64,000 nucleotides of DNA, from the NCBI GenBank assembly GCA_950295325.1, contig OX485806.1, forward strand, positions 19,468,001 to 19,532,000. Direction: 5' to 3'. A program made the position numbers and the translations under genes. Of the stretch, positions 9,561 to 21,572 are shown in pieces. The DNA comes from Polytrichum commune (lineage: Eukaryota > Streptophyta > Polytrichopsida > Polytrichales > Polytrichaceae). The notes under the pieces are model-generated. The model worked only from the letters and a program-made list of their open reading frames with translations. It was not told the origin of the DNA and made no database searches. Every line of letters starts with the position of its first letter. Positions within the stretch are counted from its first letter, which is position 1.

Positions 9561-11108
9561 TGCTTACCTATGAGCAGGTCATCAGCTTTGTGATAAGTTC
9601 ACACTGCGGACTTCAAGTTTTTGCATCATTGTAAAGGCCATCGGAACTTTTTTGGGTTTTGTATATACAGATGGCAACATTAAGGGTCACGATACTAAAA
9701 AGCGACGAACTCTCTCAAAGCTATCAGTATAATTTGGAAAACCAAACTAGAGTCAAGGGAAACCAGTTGGATGCAGAGTTTGTTTGGGACGAGAATTCAA
9801 GGAAACAGATCTTGTGGGCTTCAACCGAATCACGCTCTTCAGAGTACAATATAGTCAACTGCAAAGCTGGGAATGGCTTACATCACGCATCAGAAAGCAA
9901 GCAGGGCGGCAATCTGGATGCTGGTTTTGAATTTTGGGACCCAGTTGAGTAAGCAAGAGGTAAATAATTGTGAATCTATTTCAAGCAGCGTCTACGGTAT
10001 ATACTGAACAAAAGTGTTCCAACAATACACAGATGAACATGAGTTTCTTAAATGCTTAGTAACGACCAGGCTATCTCTGATAACTTCGTGCTCTCTACTT
10101 TCAATTCTTGCATCGTTGTAAATGCAATCGGAACCCATAATATGTGTTGCTGAGCCACACATTCCATCGTCAAGAGCCCAGGATGAATGGTTGTTTAGCT
10201 TAATCGGACACCTGTATCGAGTAATATATTGCAAGACTTAAATTAATGAGAAAAAAGAACCTTTCTGTGACCTCATATAATTCTTGCATCTCAACTCCGA
10301 TTCTGAAACTCGAACTGATAATTCGTGTGATTCGCAATTGTTAACCGAATGACACCGTTCTCTATTTAATCCAACATCCAAAATTGTTTGTGGAGTGGAA
10401 GTGCCCGTTGTAAGACCACATAACCCTAATAAATCAGTGGTTGGCTCTTCGAAAGGGAGATGAATCAGTGGTCTTTGTAACAATAGTTGTTGTGGGTGTT
10501 GTAATAACATCAAGTGGGCCTTTATGACCAAGGTATGTGGACCTTGAACAGAAACTTTTAGCATTGCACCCGATTCTTGTGAGATATGAAACACACAATC
10601 AGTGCAAGATGATTTTCAGATTCAAATCATGGTTGTAGCCAGTTTCCTCATAATTTTTCACGCTCAGATGAATATCTTATTCATTGCACTCCCAGCATAC
10701 AATCTTAGGCAATCATCCTACTCCGGTGAAAGAAACGTCACAAAAACCCTAAACCCTAAATTCTAAAAAACTTACTCAAGTTGTAGATTTGCAAATTTTC
10801 TAGTGATGTAGGACGAGTTGTCAATGCACATGACAATTGCCCAAGACTCACACGCTTGTAGTGTTGTCAAAGTGAAGATCCTCATGCTCTTAAATGAACA
10901 CATATGTCCCTCTAGTTATGCTAATTGTTGAACCTAGAATGATTCAATCCCTATTGAACACGTGTCTTTTTAGTCTCCATTCTTACATCCACCCCTAACC
11001 ACACACCACGCAAACACAAGTTTCTAATTAAGAAAAGTAATATCAATATAAATCACTTTAGGGCCATTCTTGTACTTGGGCACTTTAATTTTCTATAGCA
11101 AAGAGGTA
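9561..11108. other. Intergenic with diverged repeats, no firm gene
   Basis: A 93-codon frame at 9671-9952 has no recognisable domain. About 10270-10410 resembles 32740-32850 (both contain a CTCYRMTTCGATTCTGAAAC-like block), so it is probably a diverged copy of that repeat. A telomere-like stretch, AAACCCTAAACCCTAAA, lies at 10744-10760. From about 10654 to 11000 the sequence belongs to a repeat also found at 40061-40290 and 59025-59245. Confidence 0.5.
10654..11000. repeat. Dispersed repeat, copy 1 of 3
   Basis: Shares ordered blocks such as GTCAAAGTGAAGAT, a CACGTGTCTTTTT-like segment and CCATTCTTA with copies at about 40061-40290 and 59025-59245. Boundaries are approximate and no terminal repeats were found. 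Confidence 0.5.
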
Positions 11109-11650
11109 CACCATTTATGACATTTAGTGTCACATACACTATTTGCAAAGGACCTAAACTAGATGCCTAGAGGTCTCAAAGTGTCACATTCATGAAATGC
11201 CAATATGATACTTTCCAATCAACATAAGTAACTATTTTAGGCAGAAAGTTATTACATTATGATATTTAGCATAGCACATTGGGGTACTTGAGACGATAAG
11301 TTTCACATTTTAGCATGCAAGGGGAAAAGATATATTATTGAGTATACAAATGACAAGTGCCATGAGTTTGCATTTTAGTATGCAAGTGGAAGATATCCTT
11401 GAGCATACTAATGTCAAGTGTCATTTGTGTACTCTTTAGTCAACTTGTAGATCATTGTCTAACACAAGCATACACCTCATAACACTATTGAACATACTCA
11501 TACCAAGATAATAGTAAGTGCACTTGAATGCCCAAGTGTCATGAGGTGACCTAATGATGAAATTGTTGGTCATTAGTGTAACCTAGCATACGCCTCAAAA
11601 TAGGCTAAGTGAGACTATTATGCATGTGACACTACATACCATAAACGGTG
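11109..11650. mobile_element. TA-flanked CAC-ended element, copy 2
   Basis: Best-preserved copy: TA at 11107-11108 and 11651-11652, left end CACCATTTATGACATTTAGT, right end reverse-complemented CACCGTTTATGGTATGTAGT. The 542 bp hold no transposase. Confidence 0.75.
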
Positions 11651-12366
11651 TAGTCATAAGGGGAACCCTCAACAATGCGCGTAAGTACTAAATACTATAT
11701 ATCACCTACATGTGATTCTATTGGCACTTAAGTGATAGAATTGTCGAGTTTTTCAACAAACAATGATGTAAGGAGATTATTGAAACTTGAGCTTCAGGAC
11801 AATCTATACTTGAGGAAAGACATTCCTGGGAGCAAGTTCAGGGCATGTCCCCATCATAATGGCAGTGAGTGGATTACCAAACACTGCTGGTATGTTGCCA
11901 TGATGTTCTTCATGATCACCAAATAAGCCCATGATAACATCTGACTTGCAACAATGTGCTCAATATCTTAGGGCACAAGGAGTGGCACTTAATTGCGCAC
12001 AGTGATGATTTAATCTGTGCGGCTTCTCCATCACTGCCGGTACTTCAAAAGACACTGCTTTAGTAAGCTGAAAAACAGTAAAGAACAAGTGAATACATCC
12101 AGTATGGAAAATCAAAACAGGTGGGCTACAGAATAAAAGTGTGGCTAACATGTTACTACATGCAACATCATTCAAAATATCATACAAGTGAAGAACAGCA
12201 AAACCATTGTTACCTTTGTAAGTTCTGAAAAAGGCCAAAGCAACTTGCTGAATGAAACCCAGGAATTTATAATACATAAAGTAGTCAATAATAAGTTTCT
12301 ATAGACACCCAGGTGAATCCAATTGCAAAGTCTTGCAAAGTCTTCATCATAGTCAGGATGTAGGTC

Positions 12367-15300
12367 CTACATTCTCAGTCCCCTTGACGTGGGCACCTTC
12401 CGCTTGCTCCCTTGTACTCTCTTGGTTCCTGGCAGCAATATTATGAACCAACACAGTTAAGAATCAAGCACTGTCAGCGAAGAGATTCCCAGAAGAATGG
12501 GAATTTGAAATGCCAAAGTGAATTGGTGTCAAATTGCTCCCTTGCAAAAGCTAGGTTATGAAATTCATGTGATGCATATGGCAAGGGAAGTGAAGGAGTG
12601 TCGATGCCTCTAAAATTCATGATTACAAACCTCTTAAGGTTATGTTAGCACATCTAATCTTGCTCCAAAACAGCATTCTCGTTATTAGATATGCGAAAGG
12701 ATGCATCCCACTTGGATTTTGATCAAAAACCTGTGTACCTGTTTGTGATGGATGCATGGGTTGCCCAACTTTCTCTGTTGCAGGGGTCATATTTCGAGTG
12801 ATCATGGTATTCCTCCAGTTCTGCACAGAACAAAGAACAGATAATGAAACCACTGCACTAATGCAACTTAAGAGACACACACAACTCAAATTCTCAAGTA
12901 TACAGACATAACAGTCTTTGTCATAAACAGATCACATGCAGATGTTCAAATGCTCATGACAATGTACAGACACATCATGTCTTTCAAATAGCATCTGTAA
13001 GAAATAAACTAAGTTTTCTGACTTTGATAAGTCAAAGGGAATCTCTTAAGGCCATCTGCTTCTTTGAGAAAATAGAGTGCAACAGAGACGTTGAGCATTT
13101 CTCATCAGAAGCAATGGAAAAATAGGTGTTTAACACGCATGCGTAGGATGTACCCACACAAGTCCCAGAGTTAACCCCAAAGAACTGCGGAGCACACCTC
13201 TTCTCGAATAAGGGGATATTACTCTTGAGCACAGAAGTGTCGTTTACAACAAGCACAAGACGCTCACACAGCAGACAGGACATGCTTGAAACAGAGGTTA
13301 CAAAAATACTCAACACGGAACTACAGCCTACTACAGGATCTATTTGAATAGAAATATATGTAATTGACACGTACCATTCCAGGAGTTCGCAAGGACGGGG
13401 TTTCCCAGGGAAATGGACCTTCCTTCTTTGACTGCATTCGATAGGCTACCATAAATTCATCCCAGCTCAGCTGCTCTATACTTTGGCTCTGTATTTTGGA
13501 CAACAAAAACATAAGTTCAACAACTATCAAAGAAATCCCATTCATTGGGTAATGATGATACTGTATTGGTCTCCAATCATGTCTTTTACCACCTGCCCTT
13601 CCACTAATGCCAACCTACTATTGAAGTGGTCAGATGTGCACTGGAACAGCTGCAATGTCAATTTGAATCTCTTGCATTGAAAACTTAATGATCTCTTCCT
13701 AAATACCTATATTGATGAGGTGCAGTTGATCTTGCCTCCCAACCAGAGAGAATACTGTTGATATCACCCCAAACAGTAGCCAGAACTGTACTTAAAACCA
13801 GACACACTTGCAATTCAACAACATGACAAAGATTTTGTGTGATGCTGAATGATGAGCATGCGCATAGATGAGGAGCAATTACCTGGCCTCCTAAATGGTT
13901 CCTAACACCATCCCCGAATTGGTCAACCACTGCATACAAGGACAGTTCCATCAGTAGCAAATATTCACAGCAGGTTTATGTTCAAATAGATTTAAGACAT
14001 TCACGGCATCATGTAACTTGATATTCATTGGTAATAAGCACTTCTTCACCACAAGTGGACCCGGACCCTAGGTAGGTGCACATATTTTGGTTTGTGACCT
14101 GTAACGGCCACCCAAATGAAAGGTGTAGTGGACAGAGAGCATATGTTACATGGTCCCCCAGAAATTAAAAACCAAGTGGAGGTATAGGATGCCTTAAGTG
14201 CACACTAGGCAAATCCATCATACAGCACACCATGACATGAATAAGTGAGCGGAGGCTCCAATATAGGTAAGGCCATGGATTGCCATTTTACAATTCAATG
14301 AACTATATGTAAGGCATTAGAAGCAATGTGGCATGTCCCTTGCGGTCCCATATTCTCTCACAATCTTGAGTTGTTAGGCAAGATCATAATTATTCAAGGA
14401 CCACTTTATCCCATGCAAATGGTGGGGCATGACCAAGATCACTAGCATAAATGGATGCTTGCATGTGACCACAATGGGTCATGAAATTTTGTGACTTAAA
14501 CATCTGTATGAAAAGGTCATATATTTCAATATTCTGAGGTGCGCAGCTTCCAAATCCACTTTGAAATACTAATTTAGCAAGATAATCACCATATAAATAC
14601 GAACAACTTTAAGTACCCAAACTCGCCAAATTGTTCAGGATAGATGCAGATCCCTTATGCAAGAAAACAAGATGAAGGTATAGAGAGAGTACTTGATCTG
14701 TGTGGACCGAACCCCGGCGTGTTTTGAACGCGGAAGTCAAACTCCTTGTTGATAGCATTGGAGGATCCACCTGGACCCTGAAACCCTTCCATTGCAGCAT
14801 CCGGGTCTTGGATGATATCAAGCTGCAGTGAACCATCTTCGCGGGTTTGAGCCTTTGTGTTTGGACAGTGCTCCGCAAGGAATTGCTTTATGGGCATTTT
14901 GCGGATGTGGGCCGGAAACTTCAAAAGAAGTAATTGGAACTGGGTGGTGACGCTTGCAATGTGGCCATCACGTATGGCACGAATGGCTGTTGTTCTTGCT
15001 TCCACTGCCAATCACACCTCCCAGCTTTGAGCGACAGAAAGAATTAATGTCTTCATGAAAGTCTTTCATTGCATGCACAAACAGATCACACTGATGCTAT
15101 CAAAATGTGCAGAGTATACCCACTCACACACAGTAACCATGGGCCACTCTTGCAAACACTTTCACTTTATCAGAGACAGCCAATTCGATACTAACAAAAT
15201 CTGTATTGGCACAAATGGCCTCCAATGCCAATCACCTCCAAGTTCTGAGAGGGAGAAACAAATGTTCATTCATGAAAGAGTCTTTAACTATGAGCAACTT

Positions 15301-17430
15301 GCACTAAGGCTATCAAAATGTGCAGTATGTACCTACTCATAAGGAGGAACAATGGGGCACTCCAGCAAACACTTCCAGTTCTCCTGAGACACATTATTCG
15401 ATACTAATAGAAACTGTATGGCACAAATAGTGGTTGTTCTTGCCTCTACTACCAATCACACCTCCCAGTTTTAAGAAAAACCAAAACGATAAGTATTCAT
15501 GAAAGAGCCAATCACTATATGCATGAACAACTCAAACTTAAGCTATCAAAAATGTTCAGTGTAGGTACACTCGCACGTGAGAACAGTGGCGCACTACTGC
15601 AAACACTTCCAGTTCTTCAAAGACAGGTTACTTGATAGTTATGATTTGTTTGGTAAATCTAAAAGGCTCTTTAGATCTAATTTTGTGAGTACTGGCTTGC
15701 AAGCTTCAAGAACAAAACGCACTACAATCCCATTAACACATGACAAGGAGGGCCACAATAATGAACCCTAAGCTTTATCAATACACGATCAGCATTTTTC
15801 TAAAGTGTACAAACAGTTCTCTGCGAGACTCTCCACTGTTTACACAGCTTTCAAGACACAATCTCCAGAAACTAGTATCTCCAAAATTCAGTCACCATGG
15901 CAAATGCATCATCTCTGTAAAAGAACTACTAATCCTCCAACTGCGTAGCTTATTCTCGACACACAATCTCCAGAAACTAGAGTCTCCAAAACTCAATCAT
16001 CGTTGATAAATACATCATCACTCAGTCACCATGGCAAATGCACCATCTCCGTATTCGAGACTACCGAACCTCCAGCTGCGTAGGTCGTTCACGACACACA
16101 ATCTCCAAAAACTACACTAAACACTGTATTGACTGCCACCAATTCTATTTGTTTTGCTCAATACTGATTGGAAACCGCCTGTGCAGTGTCGCCAACATTA
16201 AATGTAAATGTAACATTATTTGTCATTACAATGTTGCAATTATTCTCACTTACTCAGCAATTTCTCATCCAAATTTCAATCATTCATGGCAGTATTTCAT
16301 CACATAATTGTTAAGATGCGCAATATACCAAACTTTGTGTCAATAATTGAGATTTAAATGAACTAAAAGTAAGTTGGGATAACAATACTTGTAAACTTTT
16401 TTATAAGAAGTGTCATTAGAAGACTTACCACAGTGACATAAAATACCTTATGACCCTACATACGATATCTAGTGTAGTGTCTCCAAAACTCAGTCACCGT
16501 GGCACATGCATCATCTCATGATGCAAACAACCGATGCTCTTACTGCGTAGGCTATTTTGGTCTCTCCAAATCTCAGTCCCCACGGCAAACGCACCAGCTT
16601 CGTAAAGAAAACTGCTGATGATCCAACTGCGTAGGTCATTCTCGAGACACAACCTTCATGAACTAGTGTCTCCAAGACTCGGTCACCATGGCAAACGCAA
16701 CATCTCCATATAAAAAATTACCGAAGCTCCAACTGCGTAGGTTATGTAAAGGACAGGGAAGCAGGACAAATATTCTCGAGAGACAATCTCCAGAAACTAG
16801 TGTCTCCAAAACTCAGTCACCATGGCAAATGCGTCATCATCTCCGCATAAAAAAATCTACCAATGCTCCAACTGCGTGGGATATTCTCGACTCACAATCT
16901 CCAGAAATTAGTGTCTCCAAAAATGCATCATCGCTCAATCACCATGACAGATACATCATCACTCAGTCACCATGGCAAAAGCATCACCATCTCCGGATGA
17001 TTAACTACCGAAGCTCCAGCTGCATAGGTTATTCTCGATACATAATCTCCAGAACCTAGTGTCTCCGAAACTCAATCAATCACCATGGCAGAATGCACCA
17101 TCACTCAATCACCGTGGCAAATGCATTAATTCCTTGTAAAATACTACCGAAGCTTCAATTGCGCCGGTTATTATTTTGAAGAGAGGGAAGAAGGACAATA
17201 CATTCTTGATCCACGGCACTGCAAACGAGGTTGACGATGCGCAGCCGCTCTGCCTCATCCTCAAACTCCTCCTCCGGCGGAGGAGCACCGGCAGTACACT
17301 TGGTACTTATCTCCTCTGCAACCCCGTCCTTCCTAACCCCTTCCGCCTCGCATTCCACCTGCGCCGGGACGTTCGCATCCTTCTTTGCCAACGGCTTTCG
17401 CCCTGCCGCTCCTTTCTTCGGTCGCGGCAT
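12367..17430 (-). CDS. Borealin-like chromosomal passenger subunit
   Basis: Six exons on the minus strand: 17430-17202, 15004-14693, 13929-13883, 13488-13375, 12820-12739 and 12428-12367 (281 residues; every junction keeps phase). The first junction joins SAVDQE to LEARTTAIRAIRD. The stretch LLLKFPAHIRKMPIKQFL (about residues 97-114) matches the borealin signature of a coiled coil followed by LxKLPxxxRxM. The C-terminal half is basic, with TPSLRTPGM and a tail ending KVPTSRGLRM. Borealin binds survivin/INCENP and targets Aurora kinase to centromeres in mitosis. Human borealin has 280 residues, close to this length. An E2F-like GCGGGAAG lies about 360 bp upstream (17789-17796). Intron 1 (15005-17201) is made almost wholly of tandem repeats plus a MITE. 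The family call is from pattern; another coiled-coil nuclear protein is possible. Confidence 0.65.
14990..15640. repeat. About 215-bp tandem triplication at exon 2 edge
   Basis: Three diverged units (about 14990-15205, 15206-15420, 15421-15640). Each starts with a version of the borealin exon-2 acceptor region (the CCAATCACACCTCCCAG block) and then carries TTCATGAAAG, CTATCAAAATGTGCAG and CAAACACTTCCAGTT-like blocks. The first unit contains the functional splice acceptor and the first bases of exon 2; the others lie within intron 1. Confidence 0.75.
15850..17200. repeat. About 130-bp tandem array filling intron 1
   Basis: Roughly nine diverged units with the blocks ACACAATCTCCAGAAACTAG, TGTCTCCAAAACTCAGTCAC, CATGGCAAATGCATCATC and CCAACTGCGTAGGTTATTCT. 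One unit near 16747-16795 (GACAGGGAAGCAGGACAAAT) resembles the exon-1 donor region itself (about 17180-17205), so the array may have grown from the exon-1 edge. A TA-flanked MITE interrupts one unit. Confidence 0.8.
16115..16474. mobile_element. CACTA-ended MITE with TA duplication, copy 1
   Basis: Inserted into one unit of the intron tandem array, so the empty site is readable from neighbouring units (AAACTAGTGTCTCC). TA is duplicated (16113-16114 and 16475-16476). The element starts CACTAAACACTG and ends ATATCTAGTG. It aligns with 50585-50980 in an EXO70 intron. Confidence 0.75.
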
Positions 17431-17788
17431 AGCTTAACCTCACTCCCAAACTCCTCAATGCGTTACTTCCCTTAAAATACACAACCTCCAATTCCTCAAT
17501 ACGTGCCTTAATCTGAAACGCGCTCAATAACGAGACCTAGGAGCCTCCTCTGCAACAAACGCTTCCAAAACCCTTGGGAATCCCTTTGAACTAGCCTTTC
17601 TGCTTCGAATTCTCTCAATTCTGGCTCGACTTTCAAACGAGATGGTGCATTCGAAAGCTCGTAGCATCCTCTGGGTGTGTTGATTGTGCGCTGCTTCAAC
17701 GAAAGATTGGTCGAGCGAGTGAACGATCATCGCTCGTCGAAGGCTGGGTCGGTTCCGTTTGAAGCTTTGCATTCGAATAGCGGCACGG

Positions 17789-17796
17789 GCGGGAAG
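17789..17796 (-). promoter_or_regulatory. E2F-like site upstream of borealin-like gene
   Basis: GCGGGAAG on the plus strand, CTTCCCGC on the gene's strand: one mismatch from the plant E2F consensus TTTCCCGC. Mitotic genes are often E2F targets; this is inference only. Confidence 0.3.
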
Positions 17797-17968
17797 GCCA
17801 GCGTGGCAGGTGGTTGGGGATCCTATTGCCGTGCATTTTGTTAGAGCTTTGGGAATTCATAATTATACCTATGGCATTACCAAGTTGTTCATTAACTATA
17901 TATATTATCGGCTCCTTGAGAAATACAACGTAAACCCACCTTTAGTAGTCATTTTTCCACAAATTTAA

Positions 17969-19032
17969 ATATTCGAGTTTAAATTTCATAGCAATTTAAT
18001 TTGAAATCTATAATTTTTTAATTAACACATAAGCGTTTAAATTCGCCCAGAGTTAAAATGACTTCAACAGATTTTGAATGGTAGAAGGAATTGGTTATGG
18101 CAGCACAAATAACGACAAGAATGTAAAAGGAATAACTTTGTGGCTACAACTATAATTTGATATTGATTAACAATGATCACCTCTTATTCATCCTCCACTA
18201 AGCATATACCTCGTTCAACTGCTTAACACACTCATGCTAATATATTAGTAAGTGCATTTGAACACCAAGTGTTATGAAGTGGCATTGATGATGAAGTTGT
18301 TGATCATCGGTGTGACCTAGCATATGCCTCAAAATAGGGTACGTGACACTATTACACATGTGACACTAAATACCATAAATGGTTTAGCATGGCGTTAGAA
18401 AATGCACAAACTAGTGTGGGTTAACATTTATAAATATGGGTTGCTATAAAGCATTATATCAATAATGCTAAACCCCACGTTGGCCCATCAAAAACAATGT
18501 GATTGTTTATCTACGTCCATAACCGTATGCCACATGAACCTACTATGGAGTAAGTCTTAAGCCTATAGATTTATGAACCCCAGAGTGATTTGAGATCTCA
18601 TCGAATAGCCCTCTATGCTTTAGACCTTCACTCCATGTCGTAACACATGTATTGGGTCCTTAAAAGGACCGATTAACCTCGTTGCACGTGTTTTTTAAAG
18701 TCACTTTTAGGTAAGTTGAAGAAATGAATAGGGTTTATGATGTAAAGGTTTGGGGTTGAGTTTTCCCCTATATTAGCTCAGGAATATATACTACCGACAT
18801 ATGTATATGGACTTTGAAGTGTTACTACGACAAAGGGCTCTTTATTGTGACACGAAATAATTATTTTCCCATTTGCCATGATCCACTTGTATTTCACAAG
18901 GAAACTACATTCCAACACATGTAAAGATGAAATAAGGAGCCTTTTGCGGTACACACACATACATATATGTATATAAACACATGCACACACATGTAGATAG
19001 ATAGAAGGGTTAACTTCAAGCGACTTGCATAA
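17969..19032. other. Intergenic; partial TA-element, no gene
   Basis: About 18200-18386 matches the right third of the TA-flanked element at 11109-11650, including the end CATAAATGGT, but is truncated on the left. The rest is AT-rich with no supported gene. Confidence 0.55.
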
Positions 19033-19531
19033 GGGTCACTTCACACGCGAGACTGAGAGCCTGTGACCATTACACTTCAATCATTCTCATTGGTGGAAAA
19101 GGCGGAGCCGGTCCAAGTTCGTTTCACACTATGCTTGAGGGACCAACGAAGTTAGTGAGTGCAAGATGGATGTAAAGTCTACGTGGATTCTTACATGGCA
19201 TCGAATGGGTCATGTTTCATGGTCACTTGGACTATTTCCAAAAACCACCTCTTAAAGGTAGGCCTAACACAAAATTGGGAGACCATGCACTCCGAACGCT
19301 AACAACCGTTGATTTGTTCTAGTTTATCATGTACGAGGACCCGCATGAATAGAAACTTGTTGAAATAGCATTTTCGTTGAGGGTCCGGTCACATATGACT
19401 TCACGCTACACTTGAGGGTCCATGACCACGCTACATGATTTTGGAGGTCTCTTGGGACGACCTGTAGACACTTTCTTTTGGGCTCTCAAAATTTCATGGT
19501 CACAACACTTGGCTCATGTGTGAAGTGGCCC
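19033..19531 (+). mobile_element. Harbinger/Tourist-like MITE copy B, complete
   Basis: A complete 499-bp copy: TAA duplication at 19030-19032 and 19532-19534, left end GGGTCACTTCACACGCGAG, right end reverse-complemented GGGCCACTTCACACATGAG. TAA/TTA target duplications with GGG-starting ends are the hallmark of PIF/Harbinger (Tourist) MITEs. No coding capacity. Confidence 0.8.
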
Positions 19532-19534
19532 TAA

Positions 19535-20562
19535 GTGAATGTATTGGACACCTTCATTGGACACCTTCATTTGAGTGGTGTAAGACAAATAAGAATGAAC
19601 GTCGACATGACACATGTTGGATTTGTATAGGCTCCCAAAAAGTATTTGGATAAGATTTTACCTAGTCCTTGGTAATGAAACCACATATAGCACACCATTG
19701 TTTTGAGAGAGGAGGTGAGAAATGTAGTCGTATTTAATAATGCACAGTGATTAGATATAGTTACAAATATTCAAATTACATATATGTATGCTCTAATAAG
19801 AACTATGCACATGATAAATGGCTAATTGATTATTACATGAGGACAATCTTGTCACTTTAAGCTTAATACAACAATGAATACTCTCAAATTCCCCCATACA
19901 ACACCCGGAGGCTCGTAATGGATTTCATACCTCAAATGATTAATGGTAAGATTCATGGGTAAGTTTACAAATGGTTGAAAGTTTGGTCCAATGGGCACAT
20001 CATGAAGGAATTCTTACATGCCTCTCATCCATCCATGTTTAAAAAGCACTCAATCTCCCATAGTTTTGTGGTTGGTTCATCTCAAATGTGTTTTTAACTA
20101 GATTGACCCCGGATCATTGGAGTTAATTATGGATACAAGTAAACTAAATTAATAACCTCCTTGTTGCACACTATTTTAGGGTTTTATTTGTTACATTAAT
20201 GTGTGCAATTAGGTTCCCCATGCTCGTTTATTGACAATCCACACTATTTTGAGTACTTAATATCACGATAACAACAACAATATCAATTAATTTAGATTAT
20301 AAGATGGATGAATTAAAACTGTGTAATATGATTTTGACCCAAGATACTTTGCACGAGTAATGAGACAACCTATTTGCAAAGGCAACCCAATTGCAGCATG
20401 TCAATGTAGATGAATAAGGAAAATAAGTGAGTGTGCAATAGTTTTCTCTCGCCAACGAATGTAGAGTGGTAAGCGAGCATATGTGGTAACATTACACAAT
20501 AACATATTTTGAACGGAGAGAAGGAATTATTGCATATGTGCATAACCAAGAATTCGGCCTAT
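19535..20562. other. Intergenic, no gene seen
   Basis: AT-rich. Short frames only, no recognisable ends or domains. Confidence 0.4.
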
Positions 20563-21241
20563 CGACCCTTCACACTAGAGGCCAAAGTCCAAAGGCCGTC
20601 GCAATTTATAATGCCTACTTTTTGACCAAGGCGACGGACTCTCGAAGGAAGTTTGGGTCGGACAGGAATGGAAACCCAAATTATGGTTGAGAGGCTGTCG
20701 ATTCTTTTGCATAATTTTTTTTTAAAAATTGACAAGATCTTGGCCGTTAGATTGGAGGGGTTGTTTTGGGCATGGAATAAAGGTGGGATGCTCCTTCTTC
20801 CTTTGGACTTTGGGCTTGGCCTTTGGAAGCTTTGTACTATGGCCATCCAAGTCGAGAGGCCGTGTTAATAGCTCCAAAGGTTTGGACTTTGGGCTTGGCC
20901 TTTGGAGGCTTCACACCTACGATCAAGGAGAACCGGTAGTTAGTTACATATGAACCGGTTGAAGTTCAATACTGCAGGCCAATTACCGATCATTTTAGAG
21001 AAATTTATAGAGCATATCCTGATTTATATAAAGGAAAATCAGTTGGGCTTGCAAACACTAGGATTTCAACCGAGCATGCCTAAAAATCTCCCCGATCACT
21101 GCTGCACATTGTGCCCAGTTGAAGGCTCCATTTCCTATATGTTATTAGCTATTTGGAGCCCATTTTTTTGGACTCTCAACAACGTTTGGCCATTCAATCC
21201 CACGGCTCCTCGACTTGGACGGCCATAGTGTGAAGTGGCCC
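20563..21241. mobile_element. Second Harbinger-like subfamily, interrupted
   Basis: The right end GTGTGAAGTGGCCC is followed by TAA (21242-21244). The left end is more diverged (CCCTTCACACTAGAGGCC). Inside, GGACTTTGGGCTTGGCCTTT occurs twice (20807 and 20884). A hAT-type MITE is inserted at 20917-21101. The interior does not match copies A-C, so this is a related but separate subfamily; the left boundary is approximate. Confidence 0.5.
20917..21101. mobile_element. hAT-type MITE copy 2, 185 bp
   Basis: Aligns with 9337-9560 (shared GAGAACCGG, TTAGTTACA, TGAACCGGTTGA, CTTGCAAACACTAGGAT, AAAAATCTCCCCGATCA). The right terminus is intact, the left has three changes, and the flanking 8-mers CTTCACAC and CTGCACAT match at 6 of 8. 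Confidence 0.65.
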
Positions 21242-21530
21242 TAACTCCCATTCTCTCTTTCATATTTGAACTCTGTTATTAGTAACTTATGTGTTGGAAG
21301 ATTCACTTTCAATTTATTTGTATAGGGACCTAGCTTACTTATTACCCTCTGGCCGGTCGTATTTCGAATCGAGTTTCATAATCAAATGTGCAACCCTGGG
21401 CCCCGTGCCTTGTATTTATTGTAAAATAAAATAGAATAAAAACCAGATCCCCCCCGGGCCCCTGCCACATCGACACCCTCCGCCTTCCTTCAATCACCCG
21501 CGCAAAAGAAAAGAAAAATCTACGTGTGCA

Positions 21531-21572
21531 GCGGGAAAGATGACGTGGCACCGCGGGAACAATGACGTGGCA
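21531..21572. promoter_or_regulatory. Duplicated E2F-bZIP composite site
   Basis: A 20-bp module, an E2F-type GCGGGAA followed by a bZIP-type ATGACGTGGCA, occurs twice at 22-bp spacing (21531-21550 and 21553-21572). GCGGGAAA is the exact complement of TTTCCCGC. TGACGTGG is a hybrid C-box/G-box core. The stretch is GC-rich (about 21440-21640) compared with its surroundings and lies 2.5 kb upstream of the E2F start codon. Confidence 0.5.

Noticed and set aside
9671-9952. 93-codon frame preceded by an acceptor-like TATACAG
   Set aside because: No partner exons, no domain, and it lies between repeats.
10744-10760. Interstitial telomere
   Set aside because: Only about two and a half plant telomere units; too short to be more than a telo-box-like sequence.
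15850-17200. CRISPR-like or satellite array
   Set aside because: Units are diverged throughout with no unique spacers, and the array lies in a plant intron.
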